A stretch of DNA of 44,719 bases from Oxalobacteraceae bacterium (GTDB lineage Bacteria; Pseudomonadota; Gammaproteobacteria; Burkholderiales; Burkholderiaceae_D), in the NCBI GenBank assembly GCA_030698225.1, contig JAUYNR010000028.1, forward strand, positions 1 through 44,719, in the 5' to 3' direction. Under the pieces are notes generated by a model. The model was not told the origin of the DNA. It saw only the letters and a program-made list of their open reading frames with translations, and did not search any database. Each line of letters begins with the position of its first letter. The first letter of the stretch is position 1. Positions 25,326-35,537 of the stretch are shown here, one piece after another. The translations under genes were made by a program, and so were the position numbers.

Positions 25326-26404
25326 GCCAGCACATCCACGCCCGCTTCCGCCTCGACCGTGGCGACTTCAGCCTCGATATCGATCTGATCCTGCCCGGCC
25401 GCGGCATCACGGCCCTGTTCGGTCCTTCCGGTTCGGGCAAAACCACCTGCCTGCGCGCGATGGCCGGATTGGAACGCGCCCCGGGCGGCCTCTTCACCAT
25501 CGATGGTGAAGTCTGGCAGGACGAGCAGCGCGGCGTTTTTGTCCCGACGCATCGCCGCGCGCTTGGCTACGTGTTCCAGGAGGCCAGCCTGTTTCCGCAT
25601 CTGTCGGTGCGGCGCAACATGGAATTCGGGCAAAAACGCGTAGCAGCCGCCGACCAGTATTTCGACCTCGCCAGCGTCGCCGACCTGCTGGGCATCGCCA
25701 GCCTGCTCGAACGCATGCCGGCCAGTCTGTCCGGCGGCGAGCGCCAGCGCGTGGCCATCGCCCGCGCCCTGCTGGCGGCTCCACGCCTGTTGCTGATGGA
25801 CGAGCCGCTGGCGGCGCTCGATCTCAGGCGCAAACAGGAAATCCTGCCCTACCTGGAGCGCCTGCACGACGAGCTGGCGATCCCCATCCTGTATGTCAGC
25901 CACCAGCCGGACGAGGTGGCGCGCCTGGCCGACCACCTGGTGCTGCTGGAGGGCGGCCGCGCGCTGGCCAGCGGGCCGCTGCCGGAGTTGCTGGCGCGCC
26001 TCGATCTGCCGACCGCGTTCACCGAGGGCGCCGGCGCGGTGATCGATGCTACCGTAGGCCAGCATGACGCGCGCTACCATCTGATGCGGCTGGATTTTAG
26101 CGGCGGTGCGATTTTCGTGCCGCAGCGGGAAATCGCCATCGGCAAACGGCTGCGGCTGCAGGTGCATGCGCGCGACGTCAGCCTGGCGCTGGCCGCGCAT
26201 GAAGACAGCAGCATCCTGAACCGGGTGGCCGCGACGGTAGTGGACATGGCGGACGCCGCGCATCCGGCCCACGTATTGGTACGGCTCGACGCCGGCGGTA
26301 CCGCGCTGCTGGCGCGCATCACGCGGCGCTCGCGCGACCAACTGGGCCTGGTGCCCGGCAAACGGGTATGGGCGCAGATCAAGGCGGTGGCCCTGCTGGC
26401 GTGA
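25322..26404 (+). CDS. modC: Molybdate ABC transporter ATPase ModC
   Basis: 360 residues from the ATG at 25322. Walker [10 protein letters not shown] (about 35-43), Q-loop [14 protein letters not shown], signature [16 protein letters not shown], Walker [13 protein letters not shown] and H-loop [12 protein letters not shown] are all present. The last 80 residues form a Mop/TOBE molybdate-sensing domain ([16 protein letters not shown] onward). It energises ModB and may sense intracellular molybdate. Confidence 0.97.
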   Translation: MSQHIHARFRLDRGDFSLDIDLILPGRGITALFGPSGSGKTTCLRAMAGLERAPGGLFTIDGEVWQDEQRGVFVPTHRRALGYVFQEASLFPHLSVRRNMEFGQKRVAAADQYFDLASVADLLGIASLLERMPASLSGGERQRVAIARALLAAPRLLLMDEPLAALDLRRKQEILPYLERLHDELAIPILYVSHQPDEVARLADHLVLLEGGRALASGPLPELLARLDLPTAFTEGAGAVIDATVGQHDARYHLMRLDFSGGAIFVPQREIAIGKRLRLQVHARDVSLALAAHEDSSILNRVAATVVDMADAAHPAHVLVRLDAGGTALLARITRRSRDQLGLVPGKRVWAQIKAVALLA

Positions 26405-26451
26405 GGCCGGCGCAGCTGCGGCACAGATTTCAATACTGAAAGGAGCAAACC

Positions 26452-27306
26452 ATGTTTGATAGCGCCCTTGATGACGGCGAACTGGAGCGTCTGTTGCACG
26501 AAGATGCGCCGTATGGCGACCTGACCACCGCCGCGCTTGGCATCGGTGCGCTGCCGGGAAAAATTTCATTTGTCGCGCGCGCCGCGATGACGGTGTGCGG
26601 CAGCGAAGAAGCGGCGCGCATGTTCGAGCGCGCCGGCTGCCGCGTGCGCCTGTTTGCGCTGCGCGGTACGCGGGTCGCCGCCGGTGCGCCGCTGCTTGAC
26701 GCCGAGGGTAGCGCCGCTGCCATGCACAGGGTCTGGAAGACCGCGCAGACGCTGATCGAATACGCATCCGGCATCGCCAGCGCGGCGGCGCAGATCGTCG
26801 ATTTTGCCAATGCCGCCGGAACAGGTCCGGCGGTGGTCTGCTCGCGCAAGAATTTCCCCGGCACCCGTGCGGTTGCCTCGCTGGCGATCGGCGCCGGCGG
26901 TGCTTGCGCGCACCGCCTCGGCCTGTCGGAGACGCTGCTGGTGTTTGCCGAGCATCGCGGTTTCCTGCAAGGCGATCTGGCGCAGCACCTGGCGCGTGTG
27001 AAACGCCAGCATCCGGAAAAGAAACTGGTGGTTGAAGTGACCTCAGCCGATGAGGGATTGGCGATCGCGCGCGCCGGTGCCGACATCATCCAGCTGGAAA
27101 AATTTTCAGTTGAACAGACAGCGGCTTTCGTGGCGGCGGCGCGCGGTTTGGCGCAGCCGCCGCTGGTCGCAGCCGCCGGCGGCATCAATGCCTCGAACGC
27201 GGCCGCTTATGCGGCCACGGGTGCCGACATCCTGGTCACGTCTGCACCGTATTTTGCAGCGCCAGCAGAAGTCAAAGTGGTGATCGCTGCTGCCAAGCCA
27301 GGCTAG
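26452..27306 (+). CDS. modD: ModD, quinolinate-phosphoribosyltransferase-like protein of the mod operon
   Basis: 284 residues. It resembles nicotinate-nucleotide pyrophosphorylase (NadC): HEDAPYGDLTTAAL near the N-terminus, VCSRKNFPGTRAVASLA with the phosphoribosyl-binding Arg/Lys residues, then GADIIQLEKF and AAAGGINASNAAAYAATGADILVTS. The replacement of NadC KTTRPTLR by SRKNFPGTR is a mark of the ModD branch found beside molybdate transporters. Its exact function is not settled. AAAGGAG lies before the ATG, 47 bases after modC. Confidence 0.88.
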   Translation: MFDSALDDGELERLLHEDAPYGDLTTAALGIGALPGKISFVARAAMTVCGSEEAARMFERAGCRVRLFALRGTRVAAGAPLLDAEGSAAAMHRVWKTAQTLIEYASGIASAAAQIVDFANAAGTGPAVVCSRKNFPGTRAVASLAIGAGGACAHRLGLSETLLVFAEHRGFLQGDLAQHLARVKRQHPEKKLVVEVTSADEGLAIARAGADIIQLEKFSVEQTAAFVAAARGLAQPPLVAAAGGINASNAAAYAATGADILVTSAPYFAAPAEVKVVIAAAKPG

Positions 27307-27350
27307 CGCAGCAGGAAAGACAAGGTTTTTTGTTCGATCAGCGCCCCGGA

Positions 27351-27553
27351 TCAACGCTCCAGGGCGGCTTCTTCGGTAATTTCGGGAGACTGGGCAAACA
27401 CGCGCTTGCGGAAATGATCGAGCTGATCGCTCCACGCCTTCAGCTTGAGCCATTTGCCGTCATTGAGCCCCCACGCAAGCACTCTTTCTGGTAGACACCG
27501 ACTTCGAGCGAGAATTTTTCCGCGTGCGCGCCGTGCCGTTCAATCGCCTTCAT
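27351..27553 (-). pseudogene. Frameshifted small gene of unknown family
   Basis: On the minus strand an ATG at 27553 opens MKAIERHGAHAEKFSLEVG and VYQKE. The frame then runs into a stop, while the adjacent frame carries on with LAWGLNDGKWLKLKAWSDQ and ends FAQSPEITEEAALER at TGA 27351-27353. The total length (203 bases) is not a multiple of three, so one base has been gained or lost near 27480. The joined peptide would have about 66 residues. No family recognised. It is downstream of the TPR-like gene in the leftward unit; ribosome site weak. Confidence 0.4.
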
Positions 27554-27578
27554 TTGGCGAACGGGCGCGTCCGTCCAG

Positions 27579-28061
27579 TCAGCCCGCCGCCCCGATCATC
27601 AAGTCGCGGATCACCGAGGCGCCCACGCTGTCTTGCGGGTCGATCTCGGCCAGCTTGTCGAGGATGTCGCGGCTTTCCTCGGGCCGCAAGCGGCGCAGGC
27701 AGATGAAGGCGAGCGCCTTCAAGCTGAACATATAGAAATGCTGCGGGCTGCAGAAATCGCTCCAGTCGGTGCTGGAGGCGCTGGCATGACGCCAATCGGG
27801 ATCGAAAGCACCGTGGCGCGCGGCGACCGTCAAGGCCTTGCGCGCAACCTGTTCTGCCATGTCCAGGCGCGCCTTGTAGAAATAAAACTTGTAGAGCGAA
27901 AAATACACCGGCAGGCAGTCCGGATCGATCGCCTGCGCGCTCCACAGGATGGCTTCGGCACGGTGCGTCTGCGCATACGCGGCCGCCGCATCCTGCAGCA
28001 GCTTGGCGATCACCGGGGGTACTTCGCACCTGAACGGGAGGTGCTCGGGAATCACCGCCAT
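27579..28061 (-). CDS. TPR-like helical repeat protein, nif-cluster associated
   Basis: 160 residues of helical repeats: ILWSAQAIDPDCLPVYFSLYKFYFYKARLDMAEQVARKAL and then a final pair FSLKALAFICLRRLRPEESRDILDKLAEIDP. The spacing of Ala, Tyr and Leu fits two or three tetratricopeptide repeats, a protein-binding scaffold. It begins one base after the stop of the 2Fe-2S ferredoxin gene, so the two act together in all likelihood. Pairs like this occur in other nif clusters, but I know no assigned function. Confidence 0.75.
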   Translation of the reverse strand: MAVIPEHLPFRCEVPPVIAKLLQDAAAAYAQTHRAEAILWSAQAIDPDCLPVYFSLYKFYFYKARLDMAEQVARKALTVAARHGAFDPDWRHASASSTDWSDFCSPQHFYMFSLKALAFICLRRLRPEESRDILDKLAEIDPQDSVGASVIRDLMIGAAG

Positions 28062-28062
28062 G

Positions 28063-28389
28063 TCAGCCCCAGATTTCGGACGGCACCAACAGCCGCGTCA
28101 CCGGCTGGTCGCCCAGCAGATGGCTGTCGAAAATTTCAGCCACATCTTCCTTGCTCACTTTGCCGTACAGCACGCCTTCCGGGTAGACCAGCACATTGGC
28201 GCCCTGGTCGCAGGGACCGAGGCAGCCGGAATAGGTGACCGAGACCGTGTCGTGGGCATTGCGCTTTTGCAGCTCGGCCCAGAATGCCTGCAACAATTCG
28301 CCGCCATCCTTGTGCACGCAAGCGCCGCGCGGGTGGTTTGGTGGGCGGTTCTGGGTACAGACGAAAACATGTTTTTTTGGGCGTGGCAT
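28063..28389 (-). CDS. Thioredoxin-like 2Fe-2S ferredoxin
   Basis: 108 residues. Cysteines are arranged as C-x12-C (FVCTQNRPPNHPRGACV) and C-x3-C (SGCLGPCDQGA), the ligand set of the thioredoxin-fold 2Fe-2S ferredoxins typified by the Azotobacter Shethna-like protein and the Aquifex Fd. I choose the ATG at 28389 (MPRPKKHVFVC), six bases after GGAG, over 28401. It belongs to the leftward nifV-fix unit and may shuttle electrons or protect nitrogenase. A REP pair lies just upstream. Confidence 0.92.
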   Translation of the reverse strand: MPRPKKHVFVCTQNRPPNHPRGACVHKDGGELLQAFWAELQKRNAHDTVSVTYSGCLGPCDQGANVLVYPEGVLYGKVSKEDVAEIFDSHLLGDQPVTRLLVPSEIWG

Positions 28390-28418
28390 GATGGACTCCA
28401 TTAAAAAATACATAAATT

Positions 28419-28474
28419 GTAGGAGCGGCTTTAGCCGCGAAACTGACATTCATCGCGGCTAAAGCCGCTCCTAC
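28419..28474. repeat. REP pair (GTAGGAGCGGCTTTAGCCGC family)
   Basis: Inverted REP units with 22-base perfect arms at 28419-28440 and 28453-28474 and a 12-base spacer. It separates ygfZ from the 2Fe-2S ferredoxin gene within one leftward unit. The arms are the same as at 22034. Confidence 0.95.
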
Positions 28475-28507
28475 ATCAGATGCGATTGCTGTTGTTTTTA
28501 ACACTAA

Positions 28508-29533
28508 TCAGCTCGCGTATGGCAAAGGAAGGATGGCGAGCCGAGGGCCGGCAAGGCTGTGCAGGTGCACGCCGCCGTCCAGGCTGGTGCTCTGCACCAC
28601 GGCCAGCACGTCGTAGCCGCCATCGGGCGCGGCCTGGGCATTGACGATCATGCCGTTGGCCTGGTCGCCGTTGTCTGTGCCGAACAGCGCATCGCCGGCG
28701 ACCGGCGCCACGCTTGATTCGATCCTGGCCAGCACCATGCGTCGCTTGATCTGGCCCAGGTACTGGGTGCGGGCGACAATTTCCTGGCCCGGATAACAGC
28801 CTTTCTTGAAGCTCACGCCGCCGATCAATTCCATGTTCGCCATCTGCGGCACGAACTGCTCCTGCGTGGCGCTACCGATCCACGGAATGCCGGCGCGGAT
28901 ATCGAGCCATTCCCAGCAGCCGCTGCCGACCGCCGTGCAGCGCGCCGCGAGTGCCTGCCAAAGGTCAGGCGCTGCAGTTGGCTCAAGCGCCAGCAGAAAG
29001 CGCTCTTGCTCCAGTCGGATCAGTGCGCCGCCGGCCAGTTGCGATACCTGGTGCGGCGCTGGTGGCACATCTCCGACCACTTCTTGCAGGATGGCTGCGG
29101 CCTGGGCGCCGGCGATGCCGATGCGCACGTAATCGTCGCCGGCATCCTCGATCTTCGCCTTGGCGCGCAGCAGGAACATGCCGAGACGCTGGCGAACCGG
29201 CGCCAGCAGTGCCTCAGGCAACAGCAGCATGAAGCGGTCCGCCATCTGCCAGACCAGGAAGTTGGCCAGCATGCGCCCCTTGGCCGAGCAATAGGCGGCG
29301 TACAAGCTGGCGTCGGCGGCCAGCCCATTGATGTCGTTGCTCAGCTGGCTATGCAGGAACTTGGCCGCCTCTTCGCCATTGCAAGACAGCAGGCCGAAGC
29401 CCGACAAGTCGGTGATGACGGTGCCGCCGCCAAGCGCGCTCAGCTCCGCTTGCGGCTCGCCGAAATCCAGCAGGCGGCCGCCCTCGATGCGGCCGCCCTG
29501 CCGGGCCAGGAAGTGTTGCCAGTCGGCGCGCAT
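28508..29533 (-). CDS. ygfZ: YgfZ/GcvT-like folate-binding Fe-S maintenance protein
   Basis: 341 residues. The family signature KKGCYPGQEIVARTQYLG (with its single essential Cys) is present, and TDLSGFGLLSCNGEEAAKFLHSQLSNDI marks the N-terminal GcvT-like domain. YgfZ uses a folate to keep certain Fe-S enzymes functional under oxidative stress. It starts six bases after the fixX stop, so it is co-transcribed with the electron-transfer genes rather than with housekeeping genes; a nif-dedicated copy is implied. Confidence 0.9.
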   Translation of the reverse strand: MRADWQHFLARQGGRIEGGRLLDFGEPQAELSALGGGTVITDLSGFGLLSCNGEEAAKFLHSQLSNDINGLAADASLYAAYCSAKGRMLANFLVWQMADRFMLLLPEALLAPVRQRLGMFLLRAKAKIEDAGDDYVRIGIAGAQAAAILQEVVGDVPPAPHQVSQLAGGALIRLEQERFLLALEPTAAPDLWQALAARCTAVGSGCWEWLDIRAGIPWIGSATQEQFVPQMANMELIGGVSFKKGCYPGQEIVARTQYLGQIKRRMVLARIESSVAPVAGDALFGTDNGDQANGMIVNAQAAPDGGYDVLAVVQSTSLDGGVHLHSLAGPRLAILPLPYAS

Positions 29534-29539
29534 GGCCGA

Positions 29540-29833
29540 TCAGCCGAACTTGAACAGGATGCCGTAGCCGCCGCGCGGATATTCCCAGGCGACGTTGCGG
29601 TGGTCGGTGCAGATGATGCGGCAGGTGCCGCATTCCAGGCAGCCATCGGTGGTCAGCTGGATCTGGCCGCCGCCTTCCAGCGTGTAGCAGCCGGCCGGGC
29701 AGCACACCGTGCACTGCTGGGTCTTGCACTCATCGCTGCAAATTTTCTGGTCCTTGATCGCGATATGCGGCTTGCCGCTGTCGACCTTGTAGCGGTTCTG
29801 GAACAGTTTTTCCTCGACTTTTACGGTACTCAT
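29540..29833 (-). CDS. fixX: Ferredoxin-like protein FixX
   Basis: 97 residues. Ligands lie in [19 protein letters not shown] and [14 protein letters not shown]; as is usual for FixX, one cluster motif is complete and the first is degenerate. It is the Fe-S subunit of the FixABCX electron-bifurcating complex. The ATG at 29833 overlaps the fixC stop by four bases. Confidence 0.95.
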   Translation of the reverse strand: MSTVKVEEKLFQNRYKVDSGKPHIAIKDQKICSDECKTQQCTVCCPAGCYTLEGGGQIQLTTDGCLECGTCRIICTDHRNVAWEYPRGGYGILFKFG

Positions 29834-31128
29834 TCGAAAGCCCTCCACATTTTGTAGGCGTCGCCGACCATGCCGAACAGCGAACGCTTATGGGTGAAAT
29901 TGCGCCGGATTTCACGCTCCTTGGTTTTTTTGTCGACGCCATCGACCTTCAGCATGGTGTGCGCCGCATGGTTCAGCAACTCCGGGTAGGTGGAGAGGAA
30001 TTGCGGGTTGCGGTGGAAGATGCCGGTCATGTTGCGGTACTTCTTCAAGTCCTTGATGACGAAGCTGGCATCGAGCGCGGCGCGGTAGCGCGCCAGATTT
30101 TTCGAGGACATCGGCTTGTCCTCGGCGCGCAGCGCGATGATGGTCTCCGCCGCCAGCCGGCCGCTGGTCATCGCCAGGTTGGAGCCTTCGCGGTGCACCG
30201 CGTTGACGAACATGCCGGAGTCGCCGACGATCAGCCAGCCGTTGCCGTAGATCAGCGGGATGGAGTTGAAGCCGCCCTCGGGAATCAGATGCGCCGCGTA
30301 TTCCTTCATCTCGCCGCCTTGCAGCAGAGGTGCGATCGCCGGATGCGCCTTCATCTCGTCGAGCAGCCGGTAGGGCGAGCATTTCTGCTGCTTGAAATCG
30401 GACAGCATGCAGCCGACGCCGATGGTCAGCGATTCCTTGTTGGTGTACAGGAAGCCGGTGCCCATCATGCCCTTGGTGATCTTGCCGACCATTTCGATCA
30501 CGACGCCGGCGTCGCCCGCGACGTTGAAGCGGCTCTGGATCGTTTCTTCCGGCATGAAGTGGATTTCCTTGACAGCCAGCGCGACTTCGCTGGGATCGAG
30601 CTCGGGGCGAAAGCCCGCTTTTCGCGCGAGCACCGAGTTGACGCCGTCGGCCAGCACGACGATATCGGCATACACAGCCCCGCCGACGCGGTCGGTTTGC
30701 ACGCCGACCACCCGGTCGCCATCCATCAGCAGATCCGACACCGTGGTTTCGCAGATCACCAGCGCGCCGGCTTCCTGCACTTTTTGCGAAAACCATTTGT
30801 CGAACTGGGCGCGGATGATGGTGTAGCGGTTGTACGGCGGCTTGTTGAACTCCTCCGAGCGGTAATTGCCGCCGACGAAGGACTGGTCGTCGAGCACCCA
30901 CATGCGTTGCTCGACGATGTGGCGCTCCAGCGGCGCGTCGTCGCGGAAGTCGGGGATGATGCGCTCCAGCGCGTCCGAATACAGGATCGCACCCTGCACG
31001 TTCTTCGAGCCCGGATATTCGCCGCGCTCGATCTGCAGCACTTTTAGGCCCGCCTTGGCCATGGTGTAGGCGGCAGCGTTGCCGGAAGGGCCGGCGCCGA
31101 CGACGATGGCGTCAAATCTTTCTGTCAT
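29830..31128 (-). CDS. fixC: Flavoprotein-ubiquinone oxidoreductase-like protein FixC
   Basis: 432 residues. The FAD signature [28 protein letters not shown] is near the N-terminus (about 9-36). [22 protein letters not shown] is the second flavin/NAD contact typical of the ETF-quinone oxidoreductase family. In FixABCX it passes electrons from the bifurcating flavin to quinone and to FixX. AAGGAG precedes the ATG. Confidence 0.97.
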   Translation of the reverse strand: MTERFDAIVVGAGPSGNAAAYTMAKAGLKVLQIERGEYPGSKNVQGAILYSDALERIIPDFRDDAPLERHIVEQRMWVLDDQSFVGGNYRSEEFNKPPYNRYTIIRAQFDKWFSQKVQEAGALVICETTVSDLLMDGDRVVGVQTDRVGGAVYADIVVLADGVNSVLARKAGFRPELDPSEVALAVKEIHFMPEETIQSRFNVAGDAGVVIEMVGKITKGMMGTGFLYTNKESLTIGVGCMLSDFKQQKCSPYRLLDEMKAHPAIAPLLQGGEMKEYAAHLIPEGGFNSIPLIYGNGWLIVGDSGMFVNAVHREGSNLAMTSGRLAAETIIALRAEDKPMSSKNLARYRAALDASFVIKDLKKYRNMTGIFHRNPQFLSTYPELLNHAAHTMLKVDGVDKKTKEREIRRNFTHKRSLFGMVGDAYKMWRAFE

Positions 31129-31155
31129 GGTGTTCTCCTTGATTCTTTTGAATCG

Positions 31156-32253
31156 CTAGCCGGCCATCCTGGAAACCGCAAGCTGTTGCTTGAATGCCGC
31201 AGTCAGTGCCGGCAGGATGGTCATTGCGTTGCCGACGATGCCGTAGGTGGCGAATTCGAAAATCGGCGCGTTGTGATCGCTGTTGATGGCGATGATCACG
31301 TCCGAATCCTCCATGCCGACCCGGTGCTGCACCGCGCCGGAAATGCCGGCCGCGATGTATAGCTTGGGCCGCACGGTCTTGCCGGACTGCCCGACCTGGC
31401 GCTCCAGCTCGACCCAGTTGGCCTGCACCACCGGGCGCGAGGCGCCGACCTCGGCACCCAATACCAGCGCCAGGTCCCAGATCAGTTGGAAATTCTCGGC
31501 CTTCTTCATGCCGCGCCCGCCGGCGACGATGATGTCGGCGAACGCCAGTTGCGGTTTGTCCTGCTGGTTGTCCGGGATGTATTCGAGCACCTTTGTAAGG
31601 ATGTCGGTCTCAATCATGGTCAGCGGGTGCGGGGTGATCGTGCCGCTGCGCGACAAGTCGCGGTCGGGCATGGCCATCACGCGAGGGCGCACGGTGGCCA
31701 TCTGCGGCCGGTAGTTCAGGGTCAAAATGGTGCACAGCAGGCTGCCGCCGAAGGTCGGGCGCGACGCCGCCATGCTGCGGTTCTCCATGTCGATTGTCAG
31801 GTCTGTGCAGTCGGCGGTCAGGCCGGTTTGCAGCGTGGTGGCGACGCTGCCGGCCAGATCTCGCCCTTGGGCGGTCGCGCCCAGCAGCAGGATCTCCGGC
31901 TGATAAGTGTTGACCAGGTCGGTCAGGCCCTTGGTAAACGGCTGGTTGCGGTAGGCCGACAGGATCGGGTCCTCGATCAGGTAACAGCTGTCGGCACCGT
32001 GGAAGAAGGCTTCCTCGCAGAAGCGCCGGGTGGCCAGGTCCTGCGGACCCAGCACTACGCCGGACAGCGTGACGCCGAGCTGGTCGGCCAGCTTGCGGCC
32101 TTCGCCCAGCAATTCCCACGACACCGGATGCACATCGCCGCGCTCGTGCTCGATGAACACCCAGACGCCCTTGTATGACTTGAGCCGTTCGTCCAGCTCG
32201 TATTTGCCCCTGCCCGCCTTTTTCACCGGCGCCGTGGTCTTTGGTTCACTCAT
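31156..32253 (-). CDS. fixB: Electron transfer flavoprotein alpha subunit FixB
   Basis: 365 residues. The C-terminal FAD-binding segment is clear: [20 protein letters not shown] then [20 protein letters not shown]. The upstream half has VVFI-type strands and [21 protein letters not shown]. FixB carries the electron-transferring FAD beside FixA. GAGG lies six bases before the ATG. Confidence 0.97.
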   Translation of the reverse strand: MSEPKTTAPVKKAGRGKYELDERLKSYKGVWVFIEHERGDVHPVSWELLGEGRKLADQLGVTLSGVVLGPQDLATRRFCEEAFFHGADSCYLIEDPILSAYRNQPFTKGLTDLVNTYQPEILLLGATAQGRDLAGSVATTLQTGLTADCTDLTIDMENRSMAASRPTFGGSLLCTILTLNYRPQMATVRPRVMAMPDRDLSRSGTITPHPLTMIETDILTKVLEYIPDNQQDKPQLAFADIIVAGGRGMKKAENFQLIWDLALVLGAEVGASRPVVQANWVELERQVGQSGKTVRPKLYIAAGISGAVQHRVGMEDSDVIIAINSDHNAPIFEFATYGIVGNAMTILPALTAAFKQQLAVSRMAG

Positions 32254-32283
32254 GCTATGCCTCGCGTGTTTCGATGGTTAATG

Positions 32284-33129
32284 TCAGGCGGCCTGCTTGA
32301 CGATGGCTTCGCCCAGCTTCGGGTGCTTGGTGAAGAGTTTGCCGACCAGGGTCACCGCCAAGTCGCGCGCCTCGTTGCCCTCGGTTTCGATGATCTCTGC
32401 GCGGATCTCCGACGCCTTGGGCGCGAACACCTTGCTGACCACGGTCGGCGATCCTTTCAAGCCGATCTTGGAGATATCGTCGATGCCGGCTGCGGCGCGG
32501 TCCCATACCCTGATCGGATAGCGCGCCGCGCGGAACATGTTTTCCATGCTGGCGAAGCGCATTTCATTGGTGCCTTCGAGCATCGTGATCAGGCATGGCA
32601 GCTTGGTCTGCAAGACCTGCACCCCGCCTTCGGCACGACGCTGAATCACGATTTCCCGCCGGGTGGCATCGAGCGACTCGATCTTCGAGACATAGGTCAG
32701 CAGCTGCAGTTCGAGGCGCTTGGCGATGCCGGGGCCGACTTGTGCGGTGTCGCCATCGATGGTCTGCTTGCCGGTGAAGACGATGTCGACCGCCAAGTCA
32801 CGAGAAATCTGCCGGATGGCCGCCGCCAGCGCATACGACGTCGCCAGCGTGTCGGCGCCGGCGAAGGCGCGATCGGTGACCAGGATGGCGTCGTCGGCGC
32901 CGAACGAGATGCACTTGCGCAGCGCCGCCTCGGCTTGCGGCGGGCCCATGGTCAGGACAGTGACCCGGCCGCCGACCCGGTCCTTGATCTGCAGCGCCTC
33001 TTCCAGCGAGAACAGGTCGTAGGGGTTGACGATCGCCGGCACGCCCTGACGCATGATGGTGTTGGTGACCGGGTGCACGCGGATTTGCGCGCTGTCTGGA
33101 ACCTGTTTGATGCAGACCACGATATGCAT
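32284..33129 (-). CDS. fixA: Electron transfer flavoprotein beta subunit FixA
   Basis: 281 residues starting MHIVVCIKQVPDSAQIRVHP, the classic ETF-beta opening. NPYDLFSLEEALQIKD, VLTMGPPQAEAALRKCISFGADDAILV and FTGKQTIDGDTAQVGPGIAKRL are family segments. It holds the bifurcating FAD and receives NADH electrons. The gene starts the fixABCX group and follows nifW by 53 bases; GGAG lies before the ATG. Confidence 0.97.
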   Translation of the reverse strand: MHIVVCIKQVPDSAQIRVHPVTNTIMRQGVPAIVNPYDLFSLEEALQIKDRVGGRVTVLTMGPPQAEAALRKCISFGADDAILVTDRAFAGADTLATSYALAAAIRQISRDLAVDIVFTGKQTIDGDTAQVGPGIAKRLELQLLTYVSKIESLDATRREIVIQRRAEGGVQVLQTKLPCLITMLEGTNEMRFASMENMFRAARYPIRVWDRAAAGIDDISKIGLKGSPTVVSKVFAPKASEIRAEIIETEGNEARDLAVTLVGKLFTKHPKLGEAIVKQAA

Positions 33130-33182
33130 GGGAATCTCCGTAAAAGTTTGGTGCGGGGCGAGGACCTAAGTTCGACAGGCTC

Positions 33183-33512
33183 TTAGACCTTGGCCGGCAG
33201 CGTATTGCGCAGCGAATCGAGCGAGACCGACTTGTGCTCGGCATCCTGGAATACCTTGAATACCTTTTCCTGGGCCGCGTTCGAGTGCACGAAGTCGTCG
33301 TAGGCTTGCGCCATGTGCGAGCGCAACTGCTTGAATATCTCGATCTCGTCAAGCCCGTCCAGGCCGCGCTCCTGGCGCATGTACTGGTAGAAGCGCTTCA
33401 GGATATGCAGTCGGCTGACGTTGACCACCGATTGCTCGTAGGGCACGCCGAAGAATTCGAGGAATTCTTCGGCAGCCGAGAGCTGCTTGAGTTTTTCGGT
33501 CAGGGTATTCAT
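33183..33512 (-). CDS. nifW: Nitrogenase-stabilizing/protective protein NifW
   Basis: 109 residues starting [41 protein letters not shown], which is the NifW signature. It is thought to protect or help mature the MoFe protein. GGAGG lies nine bases before the ATG, which overlaps the preceding nifP/cysE stop by four bases. Confidence 0.96.
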   Translation of the reverse strand: MNTLTEKLKQLSAAEEFLEFFGVPYEQSVVNVSRLHILKRFYQYMRQERGLDGLDEIEIFKQLRSHMAQAYDDFVHSNAAQEKVFKVFQDAEHKSVSLDSLRNTLPAKV

Positions 33513-34360
33513 TCGGATTTGCCTCCATAGGTTGGACTGTGCATGAATGGTTTGACGAACGCCGGCTCGACGCAGTCGTCGGGATCGCAAGTGCGGCAGG
33601 CTTCGGCGCTCGGTGCGCCATCGCACGCGACGCGCTGTTCCAGTTCGGCGATCCGCTCCAGCACGCAGGCCAGGGCCTTGCCGACCGGGTCAGGCATGCG
33701 GTGGTGGTCGAGATCGATCACGCCGGCGTTGCTGGCCCCTGCGCTCCCACTGCGGCGCTGGGCCTTGGGTAGCACTACGCGCCCCGGTATTCCAACCACC
33801 GTCATGTTGGGAGTCACGTCGTCGATCACCACCGAATTGGCGGCCACGCGCACATTCGCGCCGACTGTGACCGGGCCAAGGATCTTGGCGCCGGCGCCGA
33901 CCACCACGCCGTTGCCCAGCGTCGGATGACGCTTGCCGGCGCTCCATGAGGTGCCGCCGAGGGTGACGCCGTGGTATAGCGTGACGTCGTCGCCGATTTC
34001 GGCGGTCTCGCCGATCACCACGCCGCAGCCGTGATCGATGAAAAAGCGCTGCCCGATGCGCGCGCCCGGATGGATGTCGATCTGGGTCAGCATGCGCGAC
34101 AGAAAACTCAGCAGGCGGGCGCCATAGCGCAGCCGGCGGCGCCACAGGCCGTGCGCGACGCGATGCAGGATCACCGCGTGCACGCCGGGATAGGTGGTCA
34201 GCACTTCCAGCAGGTTGCGCGCGGCCGGGTCGCGCGCGAACACGCAGCCGACGTCGGCGCGGAGCGTAGCCATCAGGCTGGCGGCCGGCGCTGTGCAGGT
34301 TTGCGCGGCATTTGGCTTGGCTTGGGTCTGGGAGGTCATGTCGGGTTGTTCTCGGGTCAT
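33509..34360 (-). CDS. cysE: Serine O-acetyltransferase, nif-specific (NifP/CysE)
   Basis: 283 residues. Left-handed beta-helix hexapeptide repeats run through [29 protein letters not shown] and [30 protein letters not shown]. The active-site His residues appear in [10 protein letters not shown] and FIDHGCG. An extra C-terminal tail has Cys-rich CRTCDPDDC. In diazotrophs a nif-linked copy (NifP) supplies O-acetylserine for the cysteine used in Fe-S clusters. I start at the ATG at 34360, overlapping the nifV stop by four bases, rather than further upstream. Confidence 0.92.
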   Translation of the reverse strand: MTREQPDMTSQTQAKPNAAQTCTAPAASLMATLRADVGCVFARDPAARNLLEVLTTYPGVHAVILHRVAHGLWRRRLRYGARLLSFLSRMLTQIDIHPGARIGQRFFIDHGCGVVIGETAEIGDDVTLYHGVTLGGTSWSAGKRHPTLGNGVVVGAGAKILGPVTVGANVRVAANSVVIDDVTPNMTVVGIPGRVVLPKAQRRSGSAGASNAGVIDLDHHRMPDPVGKALACVLERIAELEQRVACDGAPSAEACRTCDPDDCVEPAFVKPFMHSPTYGGKSE

Positions 34361-35487
34361 GATTGGCTGGCGGTGCAGGCGGCGCTTTCCAGATAAAAGC
34401 ATTCCAGTACATCGGCGCCGGGCGGGCGCTTGGTGATCATCGCGTAGCTGCGGATCTTGTCGAGCATGTCGCAGGCTTCCACGTCGGACAGGATCATGCC
34501 GAGCTTGGCGTAGGCATCCTTGACCGCATGCGAGCCGGAATGCTTGCCGAGCACGGTATGGTGCGTGCGCCCCAGTTCAGCCGGGCTGAAAGACTCGTAG
34601 TTGGCCGGATTTTTCAGTAAGCCGTCGACGTGGATGCCGGATTCATGGGTAAACACCGCTGCGCCGACGATGCTCTTGTTGGACGCCACCGGCTTGCCAG
34701 AGGCTTGCGCCACCAGCCTGGAAATCTGCGGCAGCGCGCGGGTATCGATCGCGGCCTCGATGCCGTGGATGTGGCGCAAGCCCATCACGACTTCCTCCAG
34801 CGGCGCATTGCCGGCACGTTCGCCCAGGCCGTTGACGGTGGTGTTGACGTGGGTGGCGCCGCCGCGGATCGCCGCCAGCGTGTTGGCGGTGGCCAGCCCG
34901 AGATCGTTATGCGCATGCATCTCCAGTTCGATATCTACTTCGCTACGCAGCCGCCGCATAATGTCGAGCGTCGCGAACGGGTCGAGCAGGCCGAGCGTGT
35001 CGGCGAAGCGGAAGCGGCGCGCGCCGGCGCGCTGCGCCGTCTCGATCACGCACAGCAGAAATTCGGGGTCGGCGCGCGAGGAGTCTTCGCCGCCAACCGA
35101 CACATCCATGCCAAGATCCAGCGCCAGCGGCACGAACTGCCGTATCTGCTCCAGCACCCAGTCGCGATCGCGCCGCAGCTTGTGCTGGAGATGCACGTCC
35201 GACACCGGCATCGACAGGTTGACGATGTCGATGCCGCAGCGCGCGGCGGCGGCGATGTCGGATGCGCACATGCGGCCCCACACCATCAGCTTGGACTCCA
35301 TGCAGAGCGCGGCGATCGACTGGATCACCTCGATTTCGGCGCCGCCCATGGCCGGAATGCCGACTTCCATCTCTGGCACGCCGATCGCGTGCAGCGCTTG
35401 CGCGATCGCGATTTTTTCGTCGGCGCTGAAGGCGACACCGGCGGTCTGTTCGCCATCGCGAAGGGTAGTGTCGTTGATCGTGACCAT
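34357..35487 (-). CDS. nifV: Homocitrate synthase NifV
   Basis: 376 residues. [17 protein letters not shown] near the N-terminus holds the catalytic Asp/Arg, and [17 protein letters not shown] contains the metal-binding His pair. [20 protein letters not shown] and [12 protein letters not shown] are C-terminal landmarks. It joins acetyl-CoA and 2-oxoglutarate to make homocitrate, the organic ligand of FeMo-cofactor. It heads the long leftward unit and has a perfect sigma-54 promoter at 35538-35553. Confidence 0.97.
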   Translation of the reverse strand: MVTINDTTLRDGEQTAGVAFSADEKIAIAQALHAIGVPEMEVGIPAMGGAEIEVIQSIAALCMESKLMVWGRMCASDIAAAARCGIDIVNLSMPVSDVHLQHKLRRDRDWVLEQIRQFVPLALDLGMDVSVGGEDSSRADPEFLLCVIETAQRAGARRFRFADTLGLLDPFATLDIMRRLRSEVDIELEMHAHNDLGLATANTLAAIRGGATHVNTTVNGLGERAGNAPLEEVVMGLRHIHGIEAAIDTRALPQISRLVAQASGKPVASNKSIVGAAVFTHESGIHVDGLLKNPANYESFSPAELGRTHHTVLGKHSGSHAVKDAYAKLGMILSDVEACDMLDKIRSYAMITKRPPGADVLECFYLESAACTASQS

Positions 35488-35537
35488 AGTGTCTGGCTCC
35501 TTCTGCTGTGGGACCGATTGCCGGTATAACCTTGTCT

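Noticed and set aside
24944..26767. Leftward open frame of 607 codons opposite modBC and modD
   Set aside because: Antisense to three clear genes, composition dominated by Arg and Gln, typical of a shadow frame.
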